Part shown: in pieces, positions 1 through 5,891 of the stretch
Position numbering within the stretch: the first letter of the stretch is position 1
Layout: each line of letters starts with the position of its first letter
Assembly: GCA_002329645.1 (NCBI GenBank)
Contig: DCTS01000094.1
Coordinates: forward strand, 1 to 7,059
Length of the DNA stretch: 7,059 nt
Reading direction: 5' to 3'
Source: Lachnoclostridium sp. UBA1434
GTDB lineage: Bacteria > Bacillota > Clostridia > Lachnospirales > Lachnospiraceae
Notes under the pieces: generated by a model
The model's input: the letters and a program-made list of their open reading frames with translations, nothing else
Told to the model about the DNA's origin: nothing
Database searches by the model: none
Translations under genes and position numbers: made by a program

Positions 1-8
1 GTGTTTTA

Positions 9-79
9 AGGCGACAACCAGATTTGAACTGGTGATCAGGGTGTTGCAGACCCATGCCTTACCACTTGGCTATGTCGCC
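9..79 (-). tRNA. tRNA-Cys (anticodon GCA)
   Basis: Read on the minus strand, this 71-nt sequence folds into a full cloverleaf. It has a 7-bp acceptor stem (GGCGACA with TGTCGCC), a 3-bp D stem (GCC/GGC), an anticodon loop CTGCAAC carrying GCA, a 4-nt variable loop, and a 5-bp T stem ACCAG/CTGGT around TTCGAAT. The discriminator base is U73, a known identity element for cysteinyl-tRNA synthetase. The anticodon stem TGGGT/ACCCT has a U-U mismatch at its outer pair (27-43), which is tolerable. No CCA is encoded, because the next bases are TAA, so CCA must be added after transcription. It has its own promoter about 50 nt upstream, and only 8 bases of the window lie beyond it. Confidence 0.97.
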
Positions 80-136
80 TGATATATATTTATTAACTGT
101 TTGCATACCGCCTAAAAAAGCCGTCTGCAAGGGATT

Positions 137-165
137 ATGCTATCATAATTCTTGATTGCTGTCAA
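137..165 (-). promoter_or_regulatory. sigma-A promoter of tRNA-Cys
   Basis: On the minus strand a perfect -35 box TTGACA (160-165) stands 17 bp from the -10 box TAGCAT (137-142). TG one base before the -10 gives an extended -10 element. Transcription would start near 130 and leave a leader of about 50 nt before the tRNA. The tRNA therefore probably does not depend on read-through from the upstream protein gene. Inferred from consensus matching only. Confidence 0.75.
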
Positions 166-202
166 CCTCTATCGAGATATTTTTCCTTAGAAATGGCTGC
201 CA

Positions 203-643
203 TTATCTGGCTATCTGTCCGATAATTTCTACCGCATCCCTGATGCACTGCTTACATACCTTATTGACTAAATCCTTCTCCCTGTATTGTTCTCTTCCTT
301 CCGGGGTGAGTAAACTGCATCCGTTAAGGAGCTCCCGACAAATACATGTATTATGCTTTTCTGAGAATTTGTCCATGAAGTCCCTTACCTTCTGGTATGT
401 ATTCTCTGTGTAGGCGCGATCCTCATTCTCCCCCCTGCCATAGAGCATTCCTATAGCCATTATCCCTCCGGATACAGCGCCGCATACCTCCTGTCTGCGG
501 CCCATTCCTCCTCCAAATCCGCATGATATCTTAAGCGCAGTATTGACATCCAGCTTTAGATCATCACAAAATGAATATAAAACAGCCTGGGCACAATTGT
601 ATCCTTCTTCGAATTTTTTGATGGCGGATTCCGATCTGTTCAT
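203..643 (-). CDS. C_GCAxxG_C_C family cysteine-rich protein
   Basis: This 146-aa protein matches the pattern of the C_GCAxxG_C_C family (named for its conserved cysteines), which is common in anaerobes. Visible signatures are FEEGYNCAQAVL (11-22), the glycine-rich CGFGGGMGRRQEVCGAVSGG (41-60), and a C-terminal set of cysteines at 100, 102, 109, 130 and 133, making nine cysteines in all. Such a pattern suggests metal or iron-sulfur binding or redox chemistry, but the family's biochemical role is not established to my knowledge. No signal peptide or membrane segment is seen, so it should be cytosolic. The frame stays open further upstream, but ATG at 643 is preferred because AGGAAGG lies just before it and the family homology begins there. 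It follows the DUF5680 gene by 74 bp with no intervening terminator, so the two are probably cotranscribed. Confidence 0.85.
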   Translation of the reverse strand: MNRSESAIKKFEEGYNCAQAVLYSFCDDLKLDVNTALKISCGFGGGMGRRQEVCGAVSGGIMAIGMLYGRGENEDRAYTENTYQKVRDFMDKFSEKHNTCICRELLNGCSLLTPEGREQYREKDLVNKVCKQCIRDAVEIIGQIAR

Positions 644-717
644 AATACCTTCCTTTCGTCTTCTGTTGTGTATACAGTTGAATATTCTGCTGCTTGCCTC
701 AGATTTGATGCATGGAA

Positions 718-1161
718 TTACCTTGCCATTACTCCTCCGTGAAATACACATTCATATACTTTTGTCTTGTCTTTATATATTTCCTCGGTGCCGTTAAACC
801 AGCTAAAATCACCGTCTACAACGCATACATACTTAAAGCTGCCGTTTGTGTAATTGTTCGGACCCCTAAACGGCATCTCTGCAGGAATATTCAGCAAAGC
901 TTCCTTGAGAAAATCTCCCTCAAACGCATCTGACAATACTCTTCCGCAGTAGTTCATGGCCCAGAAACACTCGTCCCCGTTCCATAATGCTTCCTCTCCG
1001 GCAAACTTGTTGCCGCCTAGATAGCTGTCTATATACCTTAGATTAGCTTCCTGATAATCAAAGTCATGGGAGCCAGGTCTTGAAGGAGTTGATTCTGCGC
1101 CCTTTCCCGCATATGTAGCTCTTTTTGCTCTGATAAGAAAAGCAATGATATCCTTATCCAT
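718..1161 (-). CDS. DUF5680 domain-containing protein (standalone)
   Basis: This 147-aa protein is essentially one DUF5680 domain. Recognisable blocks are FLIRAKRATYAGKG (8-21), SRPGSHDFDY (27-36), YIDSYLGGNKFAGEEALW (43-60), MNYCGRVL (69-76), PFRGPNNY (97-104), GDFSWFNGTEEI (117-128) and YECVFHGG (136-143). The many conserved aromatic and glycine residues suggest a compact, possibly ligand-binding fold, but no function is known to me. In many homologues the domain sits behind an XRE-type helix-turn-helix; here there is no DNA-binding domain. ATG at 1161 is chosen because AGGAGG stands 8 nt before it. An earlier in-frame start at 1209 would overlap the -10 box of the gene's own promoter. It is the first gene of a likely two-gene unit with the cysteine-rich protein. 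Confidence 0.85.
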   Translation of the reverse strand: MDKDIIAFLIRAKRATYAGKGAESTPSRPGSHDFDYQEANLRYIDSYLGGNKFAGEEALWNGDECFWAMNYCGRVLSDAFEGDFLKEALLNIPAEMPFRGPNNYTNGSFKYVCVVDGDFSWFNGTEEIYKDKTKVYECVFHGGVMAR

Positions 1162-1197
1162 CGCATAATCCTCCTGTTTTATAATATATGTAAACAT

Positions 1198-1226
1198 ATT
1201 ATAAAACATATGTTCGTATAAATCAA
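1198..1226 (-). promoter_or_regulatory. sigma-A promoter of the DUF5680 gene, with palindromic spacer
   Basis: On the minus strand the -35 box TTGATT (1221-1226) and a perfect -10 box TATAAT (1198-1203) are separated by exactly 17 bp. The expected start is near 1191, giving a leader of about 30 nt with AGGAGG. The spacer contains the perfect 10-bp palindrome AACATATGTT (1205-1214), a possible repressor site, and a near-palindrome AATATATG/CATATT overlaps the -10 side. The operator role is inference. Confidence 0.7.
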
Positions 1227-1284
1227 CAGCCTGATTTACTTACCCATAACTAATGTTTTGAATGGTTAAAAATGCACATTTTAT

Positions 1285-1779
1285 TTAATTGATCTTAAGC
1301 TGCTTAATCATATCATAAGCGTTCCATTTTGGGCCCTCGGGACTTTCCCTAAAGCCGTCAATGATGAAACCGGCTTTTTTATAACACCTGATTGCATTTT
1401 CATTATTTACAAATACTCCTAGGCTGAAGCTGCATATATTCAGTTCCCTGTATGCATAGTTCATAACTTCATCAAGGACCTTTTGCCCCAGGCCTTTGCC
1501 TCTGTAATCTTCTTTAAGAATGAAGCGGCATATTCTTGCTTTGTTATTCTGCCTGTCTATCTGCGACAATTCAATAGTCCCTATCATTTTATTTTCATAC
1601 AATATCTTAAACACAAATATATCATTATTAGAAATCCAGTTAATGATCTGCTCAGCTGTAATTGGATAGGTATATGCCTTATGCCCTGCCCATGTCTGCA
1701 GAAAATCTTTATCTGTTCCCTCATGCCAAGCAACAATCTCCTGACAGTCGTCAGCTTGAAGCGGTTCCAGTTTAAGCAT
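1285..1779 (-). CDS. GNAT family N-acetyltransferase
   Basis: This 164-aa protein has the length and layout of a single-domain GNAT enzyme, which moves an acetyl group from acetyl-CoA to an amine (small molecule, antibiotic or protein N-terminus). The pyrophosphate-binding motif A is seen as ICRFILKEDYRGKGLGQKVL (83-102) with the RGKGLG loop at 93-98. Motif B is NENAIRCYKKAGF (126-138), followed by the usual C-terminal strand. The substrate cannot be read from sequence; the overall pattern resembles RimJ/RimL-like or spermidine-type acetyltransferases of Firmicutes. ATG at 1779 is preceded by GGGAGGG at good spacing. Upstream lies a 17-bp tandem array separating it from the PhzF-like gene. 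No clear promoter is seen there, so cotranscription with that gene is likely. Confidence 0.92.
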   Translation of the reverse strand: MLKLEPLQADDCQEIVAWHEGTDKDFLQTWAGHKAYTYPITAEQIINWISNNDIFVFKILYENKMIGTIELSQIDRQNNKARICRFILKEDYRGKGLGQKVLDEVMNYAYRELNICSFSLGVFVNNENAIRCYKKAGFIIDGFRESPEGPKWNAYDMIKQLKIN

Positions 1780-1800
1780 TTATATCCCTCCCTTCTGCTG

Positions 1801-1900
1801 TCATGTCCTTCAAATGTTCATGTCCTTCGAATATCCATGCGCTTTGAATATTTACGTGCTTTCTATATATATCCTTCAAATGTTCATGTCCTGTAAGTGA
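1801..1900. repeat. degenerate 17-bp tandem array (about 6 units)
   Basis: On the plus strand the spacer divides into units TCATGTCCTTCAAATGT (1801-1817), TCATGTCCTTCGAATAT (1818-1834), CCATGCGCTTTGAATAT (1835-1851), TTACGTGCTTTCTATAT (1852-1868), a 15-nt unit ATATCCTTCAAATGT (1869-1883) and TCATGTCCTGTAAGTGA (1884-1900). Adjacent units share about 11 to 15 of 17 bases. A 21-bp block at 1806-1826 recurs exactly at 1872-1892. The array fills almost the whole gap between the PhzF-like and GNAT genes and would form the 5' leader of the latter. Confidence 0.85.
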
Positions 1901-1904
1901 ATCA

Positions 1905-2690
1905 TCACGCTTCAAAATAAATATTTCCCTCCATAACTGTAACAGCCTTTCCCGAGATCAATACTCTGTCTCCTGAGACTTTAGCTCTTAATTCTCCTCC
2001 TCTGCGAGATGCCTGATATGCCATAAGCTCATTCTTACACAGCTTCTTGCTCCAGTACGGTCCTAGGCAGCAATGGGAGGACCCGGTTACAGAATCTTCA
2101 AATACACCTATCAAAGGAGCAAAGAACCTTGATACAAAATCATACTCATGGGACTTCGCCGTTACAATAACCCCTCTCATATCTACCTTTATAAGCTTTG
2201 TGAAGTCGGGTGAAATGTTTCTTACTGTCTCCTCTGATTCCACCTCGATTATATAATCGAATATATTCTTCCCAATATATATTGGCTTGATATTAAGAGC
2301 TTCTATGAGAAAATCGGGTGCCTCTGCTTCCTTCTCCGGTGTGGCAGGAAAGTTAAGCTGAATGAATCCATCCTCTTCCCTGGCAGTAAGAAGTCCGCTC
2401 TTTGTATAGAACTTTATCTCCTGTCCCTGTTTAACATATCCCTTTTCCAGCAATACATGGGCACTTGCCAATGTTGCATGTCCACAGAGATCAACCTCCG
2501 CATCCGGTGTAAACCAGCGCAGGCTGTATCCGTCATTCATCGGAACAAGAAATGCCGTCTCTGCCAGGTTCATCTCGGCTGCAACATCCTGCATATACCT
2601 TTCCGACGGCTCTGTTTTCAGTATGCATACTGCTGCGGGATTTCCCTTAAAGGGCTTATCTGTAAATGCATCTACCTGATAAATCTTCAT
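1905..2690 (-). CDS. PhzF family phenazine-biosynthesis-like isomerase
   Basis: This 261-aa protein has the full length and both halves of the PhzF/YHI9 fold (two diaminopimelate-epimerase-like lobes). N-terminal landmarks are VDAFTDKPFKGNPAAV (6-21) and MNLAETAFL (40-48), where Glu44 corresponds to the acid/base glutamate of PhzF. They are followed by RWFTPDAEVDLCGHATLA (58-75). The C-terminal lobe shows EDSVTGSSHCCLGPYW (198-213). True PhzF isomerises trans-2,3-dihydro-3-hydroxyanthranilate, but most family members occur without other phenazine genes. No such genes are present here, so the substrate is unknown. ATG at 2690 has GGGAGG 7 nt upstream. The gene sits 129 bp behind the 365-aa protein gene and may have its own weak promoter. 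Confidence 0.93.
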   Translation of the reverse strand: MKIYQVDAFTDKPFKGNPAAVCILKTEPSERYMQDVAAEMNLAETAFLVPMNDGYSLRWFTPDAEVDLCGHATLASAHVLLEKGYVKQGQEIKFYTKSGLLTAREEDGFIQLNFPATPEKEAEAPDFLIEALNIKPIYIGKNIFDYIIEVESEETVRNISPDFTKLIKVDMRGVIVTAKSHEYDFVSRFFAPLIGVFEDSVTGSSHCCLGPYWSKKLCKNELMAYQASRRGGELRAKVSGDRVLISGKAVTVMEGNIYFEA

Positions 2691-2734
2691 GGCTTGTCCT
2701 CCCTATACTTGTTTTTACACTGTCATTAACTATG

Positions 2735-2763
2735 AGTATTTATTGAATTACTAATCATGTCAG
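2735..2763 (-). promoter_or_regulatory. tentative promoter of the PhzF-family gene
   Basis: On the minus strand CTGACA (2758-2763, five of six matches to TTGACA) and AATACT (2735-2740, four of six matches to TATAAT) are separated by 17 bp, within the 129-bp gap upstream of the gene. The -10 match is weak and other registers in this AT-rich gap are possible. Confidence 0.35.
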
Positions 2764-2819
2764 ATTAATATTTACAACTTTCTTTGGCTGCATTGGTTTT
2801 CAGGCTAACAGTATTACAC

Positions 2820-3917
2820 TCATTTATTGACAAGACTAAGAAATTGTACTGCCCAGAAGGTGAAATCGCACCACAGTGACACCTCGTTCTTGCAGTCTGC
2901 TTCTAAGCTGATTTCACTGTAAGGGCTCGGATAACGAATGCTTTCAATAAATCTTCTTTTCTCATAAGCGCTGTTGAATACGGGCTTTAAGATACCGTCT
3001 TCTGATATGGCCTCCATGACATTATCCACAGATCTTTCTATGACTTTAACCCTCGTGCCGACTCCAAGCATGGCTACTTCCGTCAGCATCCTGCGTAATA
3101 CGGTGTCATGCAGGCCGGTCCCATATGCTTTTATCGGCCTTATCAACGCCCAAAGCGGAACATAATAATTGCTGCCGATTTTAATATGAACATTGTTGTC
3201 ATCCTTCATAATATTGTTAAGATGATTGATAGCGTCGGCAAGTTTATGTATGGATTCTTCACTTCGCCATGAATTAGTATGGCTTAGTGTGGTTAAATGA
3301 TAAACACAGGGCAGATATACGTCATTCTCGATATAAGGATAATTGTACTTCTTCTTTAGATTAGGATTGAACTTTGTAATGTCATCCAGCCCGGATATGG
3401 CCATCATGCTTTCGAAGGCCTTATACGAGATATCAATAAAAGGCTTAACCTCCTCGTCATCACCGTAGCCCAGCATTGCCTGCATGGTATAGATAAGCAC
3501 CATCAAGCCTCCCCCGTTGCGCAGACCGAGGTACCTGTCGCGGAAACGTGCCTTTTCCGGATTATAATAAGAAAATTCTTCTTCCAGGATAATATCGTTT
3601 CTTAATGCATTTATAAAGTTTTTGATAATAGGACTATCCTTAGGAATCGAGTAGTAGGATAAAAGCCTTGCTGCCGATTCCCCATCCTGCATGGGCGTCT
3701 CCTTAAACTTATCCCAGGAATGCATCCCTAAGCCAATATATCCGTTAGGCTTGACATATTTTTCAACCAGCCTGTAATTAGGATATTGCCTGATCTTTTC
3801 CAGCAGCATCTCTTCTTCGGAATCTGATAAGTCTTTTAATATCTCCTTCCGTAAGCGATACTTAATAACGTCACCCGCTTTATCCAGCAGAAAATCAATA
3901 GATTTAGATAGATTCAT
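2820..3917 (-). CDS. uncharacterised 365-aa protein, probably helical toroid fold
   Basis: I do not recognise a named family. The 365-aa protein has no signal peptide or membrane segment and is rich in predicted helices. The opening, IDFLLDKAGDVIKYRLRKEI (7-26), then LLEKIRQYPNYRLVEKYVKPNGYIG (38-62) and a GMHSWDKF block (64-71), recalls cytosolic proteins with a terpene-cyclase/prenyltransferase-like alpha/alpha toroid. So does the ending, SLWCDFTFWAVQFL (347-360), but this is inference from pattern only. Other notable patches are RFRDRYLGLRNGGGL (124-138) and YYVPLWALIRPIKAYG (251-266). No metal-binding or catalytic triad stands out. ATG at 3917 follows a strong AAAGGAGG at 8 nt. It lies 69 bp downstream of the histidine phosphatase gene, so it is probably the last gene of that run. 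Confidence 0.8.
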   Translation of the reverse strand: MNLSKSIDFLLDKAGDVIKYRLRKEILKDLSDSEEEMLLEKIRQYPNYRLVEKYVKPNGYIGLGMHSWDKFKETPMQDGESAARLLSYYSIPKDSPIIKNFINALRNDIILEEEFSYYNPEKARFRDRYLGLRNGGGLMVLIYTMQAMLGYGDDEEVKPFIDISYKAFESMMAISGLDDITKFNPNLKKKYNYPYIENDVYLPCVYHLTTLSHTNSWRSEESIHKLADAINHLNNIMKDDNNVHIKIGSNYYVPLWALIRPIKAYGTGLHDTVLRRMLTEVAMLGVGTRVKVIERSVDNVMEAISEDGILKPVFNSAYEKRRFIESIRYPSPYSEISLEADCKNEVSLWCDFTFWAVQFLSLVNK

Positions 3918-3986
3918 CGTTATCCTCCTTTATATGTACTTAATACTTCGGGTAACAAATTATCTGTCATTTATCCTTGTCTGATT

Positions 3987-4568
3987 TCATTCCATAACCT
4001 CTTTACTTAAAGAGGAACTGTCTATAATCGTAATATTTGCGTTTCCTGCTTTAAACCTGCCCATTTCTTCAAATGGAGTATCGGTTACATAGCATTGCAG
4101 GCACATGATTACGGCATTATGTGTTACAATTGCTACATCCTCATTGTTGTTCTCAATTATTATATTCAGAGCTTTTAAAACACGCTCCAGCATATCCTGG
4201 TATGACTCTCCGTTATGAACCTTGGTATATCTGCGATTATTATACCAATCCTCATAATCGGCCGGGTATCGTTCTTCTACCTGTTTCCACGACAGCCCTT
4301 CCCAATCACCAAGATTAACTTCCTCCAGGCCATCAATCGGAATATATTCAACGGAGACAGCGTTACTAATTATTTGAGCAGTTTTTAAAGCTCTCTTTTG
4401 CCTGCTGGTATAGATTTTAGAAAACCTTATGCCTGAGCTTATTATCTTGCTGCATAATTCTTCAGCCTGCTTTATCCCGGTTTCATTAAGCTCCGTGTCT
4501 ATGCTGCCCTGAATCATGCCCTTTAAATTCCAATCCGTCTGCCCATGTCTTATAAAATACAGCTTCAT
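3987..4568 (-). CDS. histidine phosphatase family protein (phosphoglycerate-mutase-like)
   Basis: This 193-aa protein has the complete catalytic set of branch-1 histidine phosphatases. The RHG motif is at residues 7-9, with His8 as the phospho-accepting residue. TSRQKRALKTAQII (54-67) carries the phosphate-binding arginine, EEVNLGDWEG (82-91) the acid/base glutamate, and VAIVTHNAVI (145-154) the second histidine, His150. Its length and N-terminal FIRHGQTDWN fit broad-specificity phosphatases of the CobC/PhoE/YhfR type more than the larger glycolytic mutases. No cobalamin genes are nearby, so the substrate cannot be assigned. ATG at 4568 follows AGGGGG, and this Shine-Dalgarno sequence lies in the first unit of an 18-bp tandem duplication. 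The gene starts 46 bp after the ParB-like gene ends and is probably cotranscribed with it. Confidence 0.93.
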   Translation of the reverse strand: MKLYFIRHGQTDWNLKGMIQGSIDTELNETGIKQAEELCSKIISSGIRFSKIYTSRQKRALKTAQIISNAVSVEYIPIDGLEEVNLGDWEGLSWKQVEERYPADYEDWYNNRRYTKVHNGESYQDMLERVLKALNIIIENNNEDVAIVTHNAVIMCLQCYVTDTPFEEMGRFKAGNANITIIDSSSLSKEVME

Positions 4569-4570
4569 TT

Positions 4571-4606
4571 TTATACCCCCTGAATTGCTTATACCCCTTA
4601 TATTGC
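4571..4606. repeat. 18-bp tandem duplication carrying the ribosome-binding site
   Basis: Two adjacent plus-strand units, TTATACCCCCTGAATTGC (4571-4588) and TTATACCCCTTATATTGC (4589-4606), agree at 15 of 18 positions. A weaker third unit, TTATTCCATTAGC, runs into the stop codon of the ParB-like gene. Read on the minus strand, each unit contains a purine-rich Shine-Dalgarno-like core (AGGGGG or AAGGGG). The proximal one is correctly placed for the histidine phosphatase start at 4568. Confidence 0.8.
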
Positions 4607-4614
4607 TTATTCCA

Positions 4615-5202
4615 TTAGCTTACCGAATATTCAACAGTGAACCGCCCGTTCGAATACAGCCACAAATTGCCGGATAAATCTTCATAATAATAGCATGCTA
4701 ATTCTTTGTCGGCGCCGTATAATAAGAGATTTTTTTGCTCTCCCGCCCGTCTTAATTTGGTATAAGCCCTATCTGTAATGACTGCATTTTCTAATGCAGT
4801 CATCAGATTATATAACCTGTCGCAGCGCTCAATCCAAAGAAAATCATACTCCTTGCCGGATATAATCCTGCATTCCAGGTCCTTTATAGAATGAACAGAA
4901 AATCGATTGCACCAACGAATAAATTCCTTATATAATTTGGCGCCCATATCACAGGTGACGATTTCATCATCGATACTTACCAGGATGTCACCGACTCCGC
5001 TTTTATATATCTTATAGGCTCTGGTATGGCCGTCTGTTAAAACATATTTCCCGCATCCCATGAAGTCTTTGACCGGCAACGGCTCATAGTTTGCTTTATG
5101 TGGATCAGGCCATAATGATATGTTTTTTATTTTATCCTGACTCAAATACAGCTGACTTACCCCCAGCTCATTTATGCTGATGGTAAAAGCTTTATTTCCC
5201 AT
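4615..5202 (-). CDS. uncharacterised protein with ParB/sulfiredoxin-like DGHTR motif
   Basis: This 195-aa protein is not of a named family I can place firmly. Its first 80 residues follow the order of a ParB/Srx-like domain: ISINELGVSQLYLSQDKI (8-25), then YEPLPVKDF (39-47), then KYVLTDGHTRAYKIYKSGV (52-70) and DILVSIDDE (72-80). The DGHTR box (57-61) parallels the DGHHR/GxxR nucleotide-binding loop of ParB-type proteins, in which the phosphate-binding arginine lies. There is no helix-turn-helix, so a chromosome-partition role is unlikely; a small nucleotide-binding or nucleotide-hydrolysing enzyme is more plausible. The C-terminal ~110 residues are unassigned, with RWCNRF and EYDFLWIERCDRL patches. 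ATG at 5202 is chosen over an in-frame TTG at 5217 because that TTG overlaps the GAGAGG Shine-Dalgarno sequence. It lies 33 bp after the cupin gene. Confidence 0.8.
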   Translation of the reverse strand: MGNKAFTISINELGVSQLYLSQDKIKNISLWPDPHKANYEPLPVKDFMGCGKYVLTDGHTRAYKIYKSGVGDILVSIDDEIVTCDMGAKLYKEFIRWCNRFSVHSIKDLECRIISGKEYDFLWIERCDRLYNLMTALENAVITDRAYTKLRRAGEQKNLLLYGADKELACYYYEDLSGNLWLYSNGRFTVEYSVS

Positions 5203-5209
5203 CACAAAT

Positions 5210-5215
5210 CCTCTC
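5210..5215 (-). promoter_or_regulatory. ribosome-binding site fixing the ParB-like start
   Basis: GAGAGG on the minus strand lies 7 nt before ATG 5202. The alternative upstream TTG codon (5215-5217) overlaps this sequence and has no Shine-Dalgarno of its own, so the shorter protein is preferred. Confidence 0.7.
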
Positions 5216-5235
5216 AAATGGTTCTTGTCTCTTAA

Positions 5236-5739
5236 TTATACTGATGTATTAGTCCCCTCCGGCCAGTTTTCACCTACCTTGTCTTCTCCTTTAAAATAAT
5301 CCACTTGCTTGTCTTTCTCGTAGATTCTCCTGTATGGCAGAACATTTATTTTGCCTGAGTCCGGATATTCAACAACATCCAGGCCCATATTAGTGCGTAT
5401 GTCAAGATAATTGCAAGGCTCCTGCGTATGATTGAAAAGTTGATGCGCACCCTCCGGTCCGATTTCGAAAAACGCAATATCCCCCTCCGTAAGTTCCGTT
5501 ATTCCATCGGGGGTTCTGAGTTTTACCTTCCCTGACAGGATTACGAACATTTCCTCCGCATTTTGATGAAAATGATATGGATATGAATACTTACCCGGGT
5601 CAAGAACTCTTAAGTCAAACAGCAAATGCTTTGACTTTACCAATTCAGCCAAATTAGGGCTGGTATGCCAGCAATATTCTGCAATTGGCGATTGCTTAAG
5701 TTGATACGATATGTTCTTATTGTTAAAAATATGAGCCAT
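5236..5739 (-). CDS. cupin domain-containing protein
   Basis: This 167-aa protein has a single metal-binding cupin barrel. Cupin motif 1 is GKYSYPYHFHQNAEEMFVILSG (49-70), giving metal ligands His56, His58 and Glu63. Motif 2 is GDIAFFEIGPEGAHQLFN (86-103), giving His99 as the fourth ligand. All four expected ligands are present, so metal binding is likely. Family members act as isomerases, dioxygenases or small-molecule sensors, and the substrate is not readable. The C-terminal extension (VVEYPDSGKI and beyond, 122-167) is typical of bacterial one-domain cupins annotated only as such. ATG at 5739 is preferred to one at 5778, because GGGAGG precedes it at good spacing and the earlier ATG lies in a repeat unit without a Shine-Dalgarno sequence. 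It is likely cotranscribed with the ParB-like gene 33 bp downstream. Confidence 0.92.
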   Translation of the reverse strand: MAHIFNNKNISYQLKQSPIAEYCWHTSPNLAELVKSKHLLFDLRVLDPGKYSYPYHFHQNAEEMFVILSGKVKLRTPDGITELTEGDIAFFEIGPEGAHQLFNHTQEPCNYLDIRTNMGLDVVEYPDSGKINVLPYRRIYEKDKQVDYFKGEDKVGENWPEGTNTSV

Positions 5740-5744
5740 ATAAA

Positions 5745-5750
5745 CCCTCC
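5745..5750 (-). promoter_or_regulatory. ribosome-binding site fixing the cupin start
   Basis: GGGAGG (within GTGGGAGGG) on the minus strand lies 5 nt before ATG 5739. The in-frame ATG at 5778 is preceded by CATAAGCTT, which offers no ribosome pairing. This supports starting the protein at MAHIF. Confidence 0.75.
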
Positions 5751-5775
5751 CACCTTGAGATTTGATATATACCTT

Positions 5776-5880
5776 CATAAGCTTATGCTGGCACGTTGCT
5801 CCATAAGCTTACGCTATCACGGTTCTGCATAATTTATTCTAATACGGTTCTGCATAAATTTTTTGCCAAACACATTGCTG
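5776..5880. repeat. degenerate ~26-bp tandem array (4 units)
   Basis: On the plus strand, units beginning CATAA stand at 5776 (26 bp), 5802 (26 bp), 5828 (25 bp) and 5853 (28 bp). The first two share 17 of their first 20 bases (CATAAGCTTA then GCT and CACG). The second and third share an exact 14-mer, ACGGTTCTGCATAA, at 5819 and 5844 spanning the unit boundary. The fourth is more divergent (CATAAATTTTTTGCC... CATTGCTG). Unit 1 opens with the perfect palindrome CATAAGCTTATG (5776-5787). The array takes up most of the 152-bp gap between the PLC-like and cupin genes. Confidence 0.8.
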
Positions 5881-5891
5881 CCTAAGTTTTA

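Noticed and set aside
192..204. Palindrome AATGGC-T-GCCATT overlapping the stop codon of the cysteine-rich protein gene, considered as a terminator
   Set aside because: The usable stem is only 5 bp with a 3-nt loop, and it is followed by TTTCTAAGG rather than a U-tract, so termination here is not supported.
1269..1282. AAAATG-CA-CATTTT inverted repeat downstream of the GNAT gene, considered as a terminator
   Set aside because: The loop is too small, the stem is almost all A-T, and there is no GC-rich base. It is expected by chance in an AT-rich spacer.
1483..1896. 137-codon open frame on the plus strand
   Set aside because: It runs antisense to the well-supported GNAT gene and through the 17-bp array, has no ribosome-binding site, and gives a low-complexity product. 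Other plus-strand open frames in the window are likewise antisense shadows.
1905..2690. PhzF-like gene as evidence of a phenazine or other secondary-metabolite cluster
   Set aside because: No other phenazine or secondary-metabolism gene is in the window, and PhzF-family genes are commonly found alone in bacteria.
5737..5778. Upstream ATG at 5778 as the cupin start
   Set aside because: It lies within a tandem repeat unit without a Shine-Dalgarno sequence, and the 13 added residues have no cupin similarity. ATG 5739 has GGGAGG.
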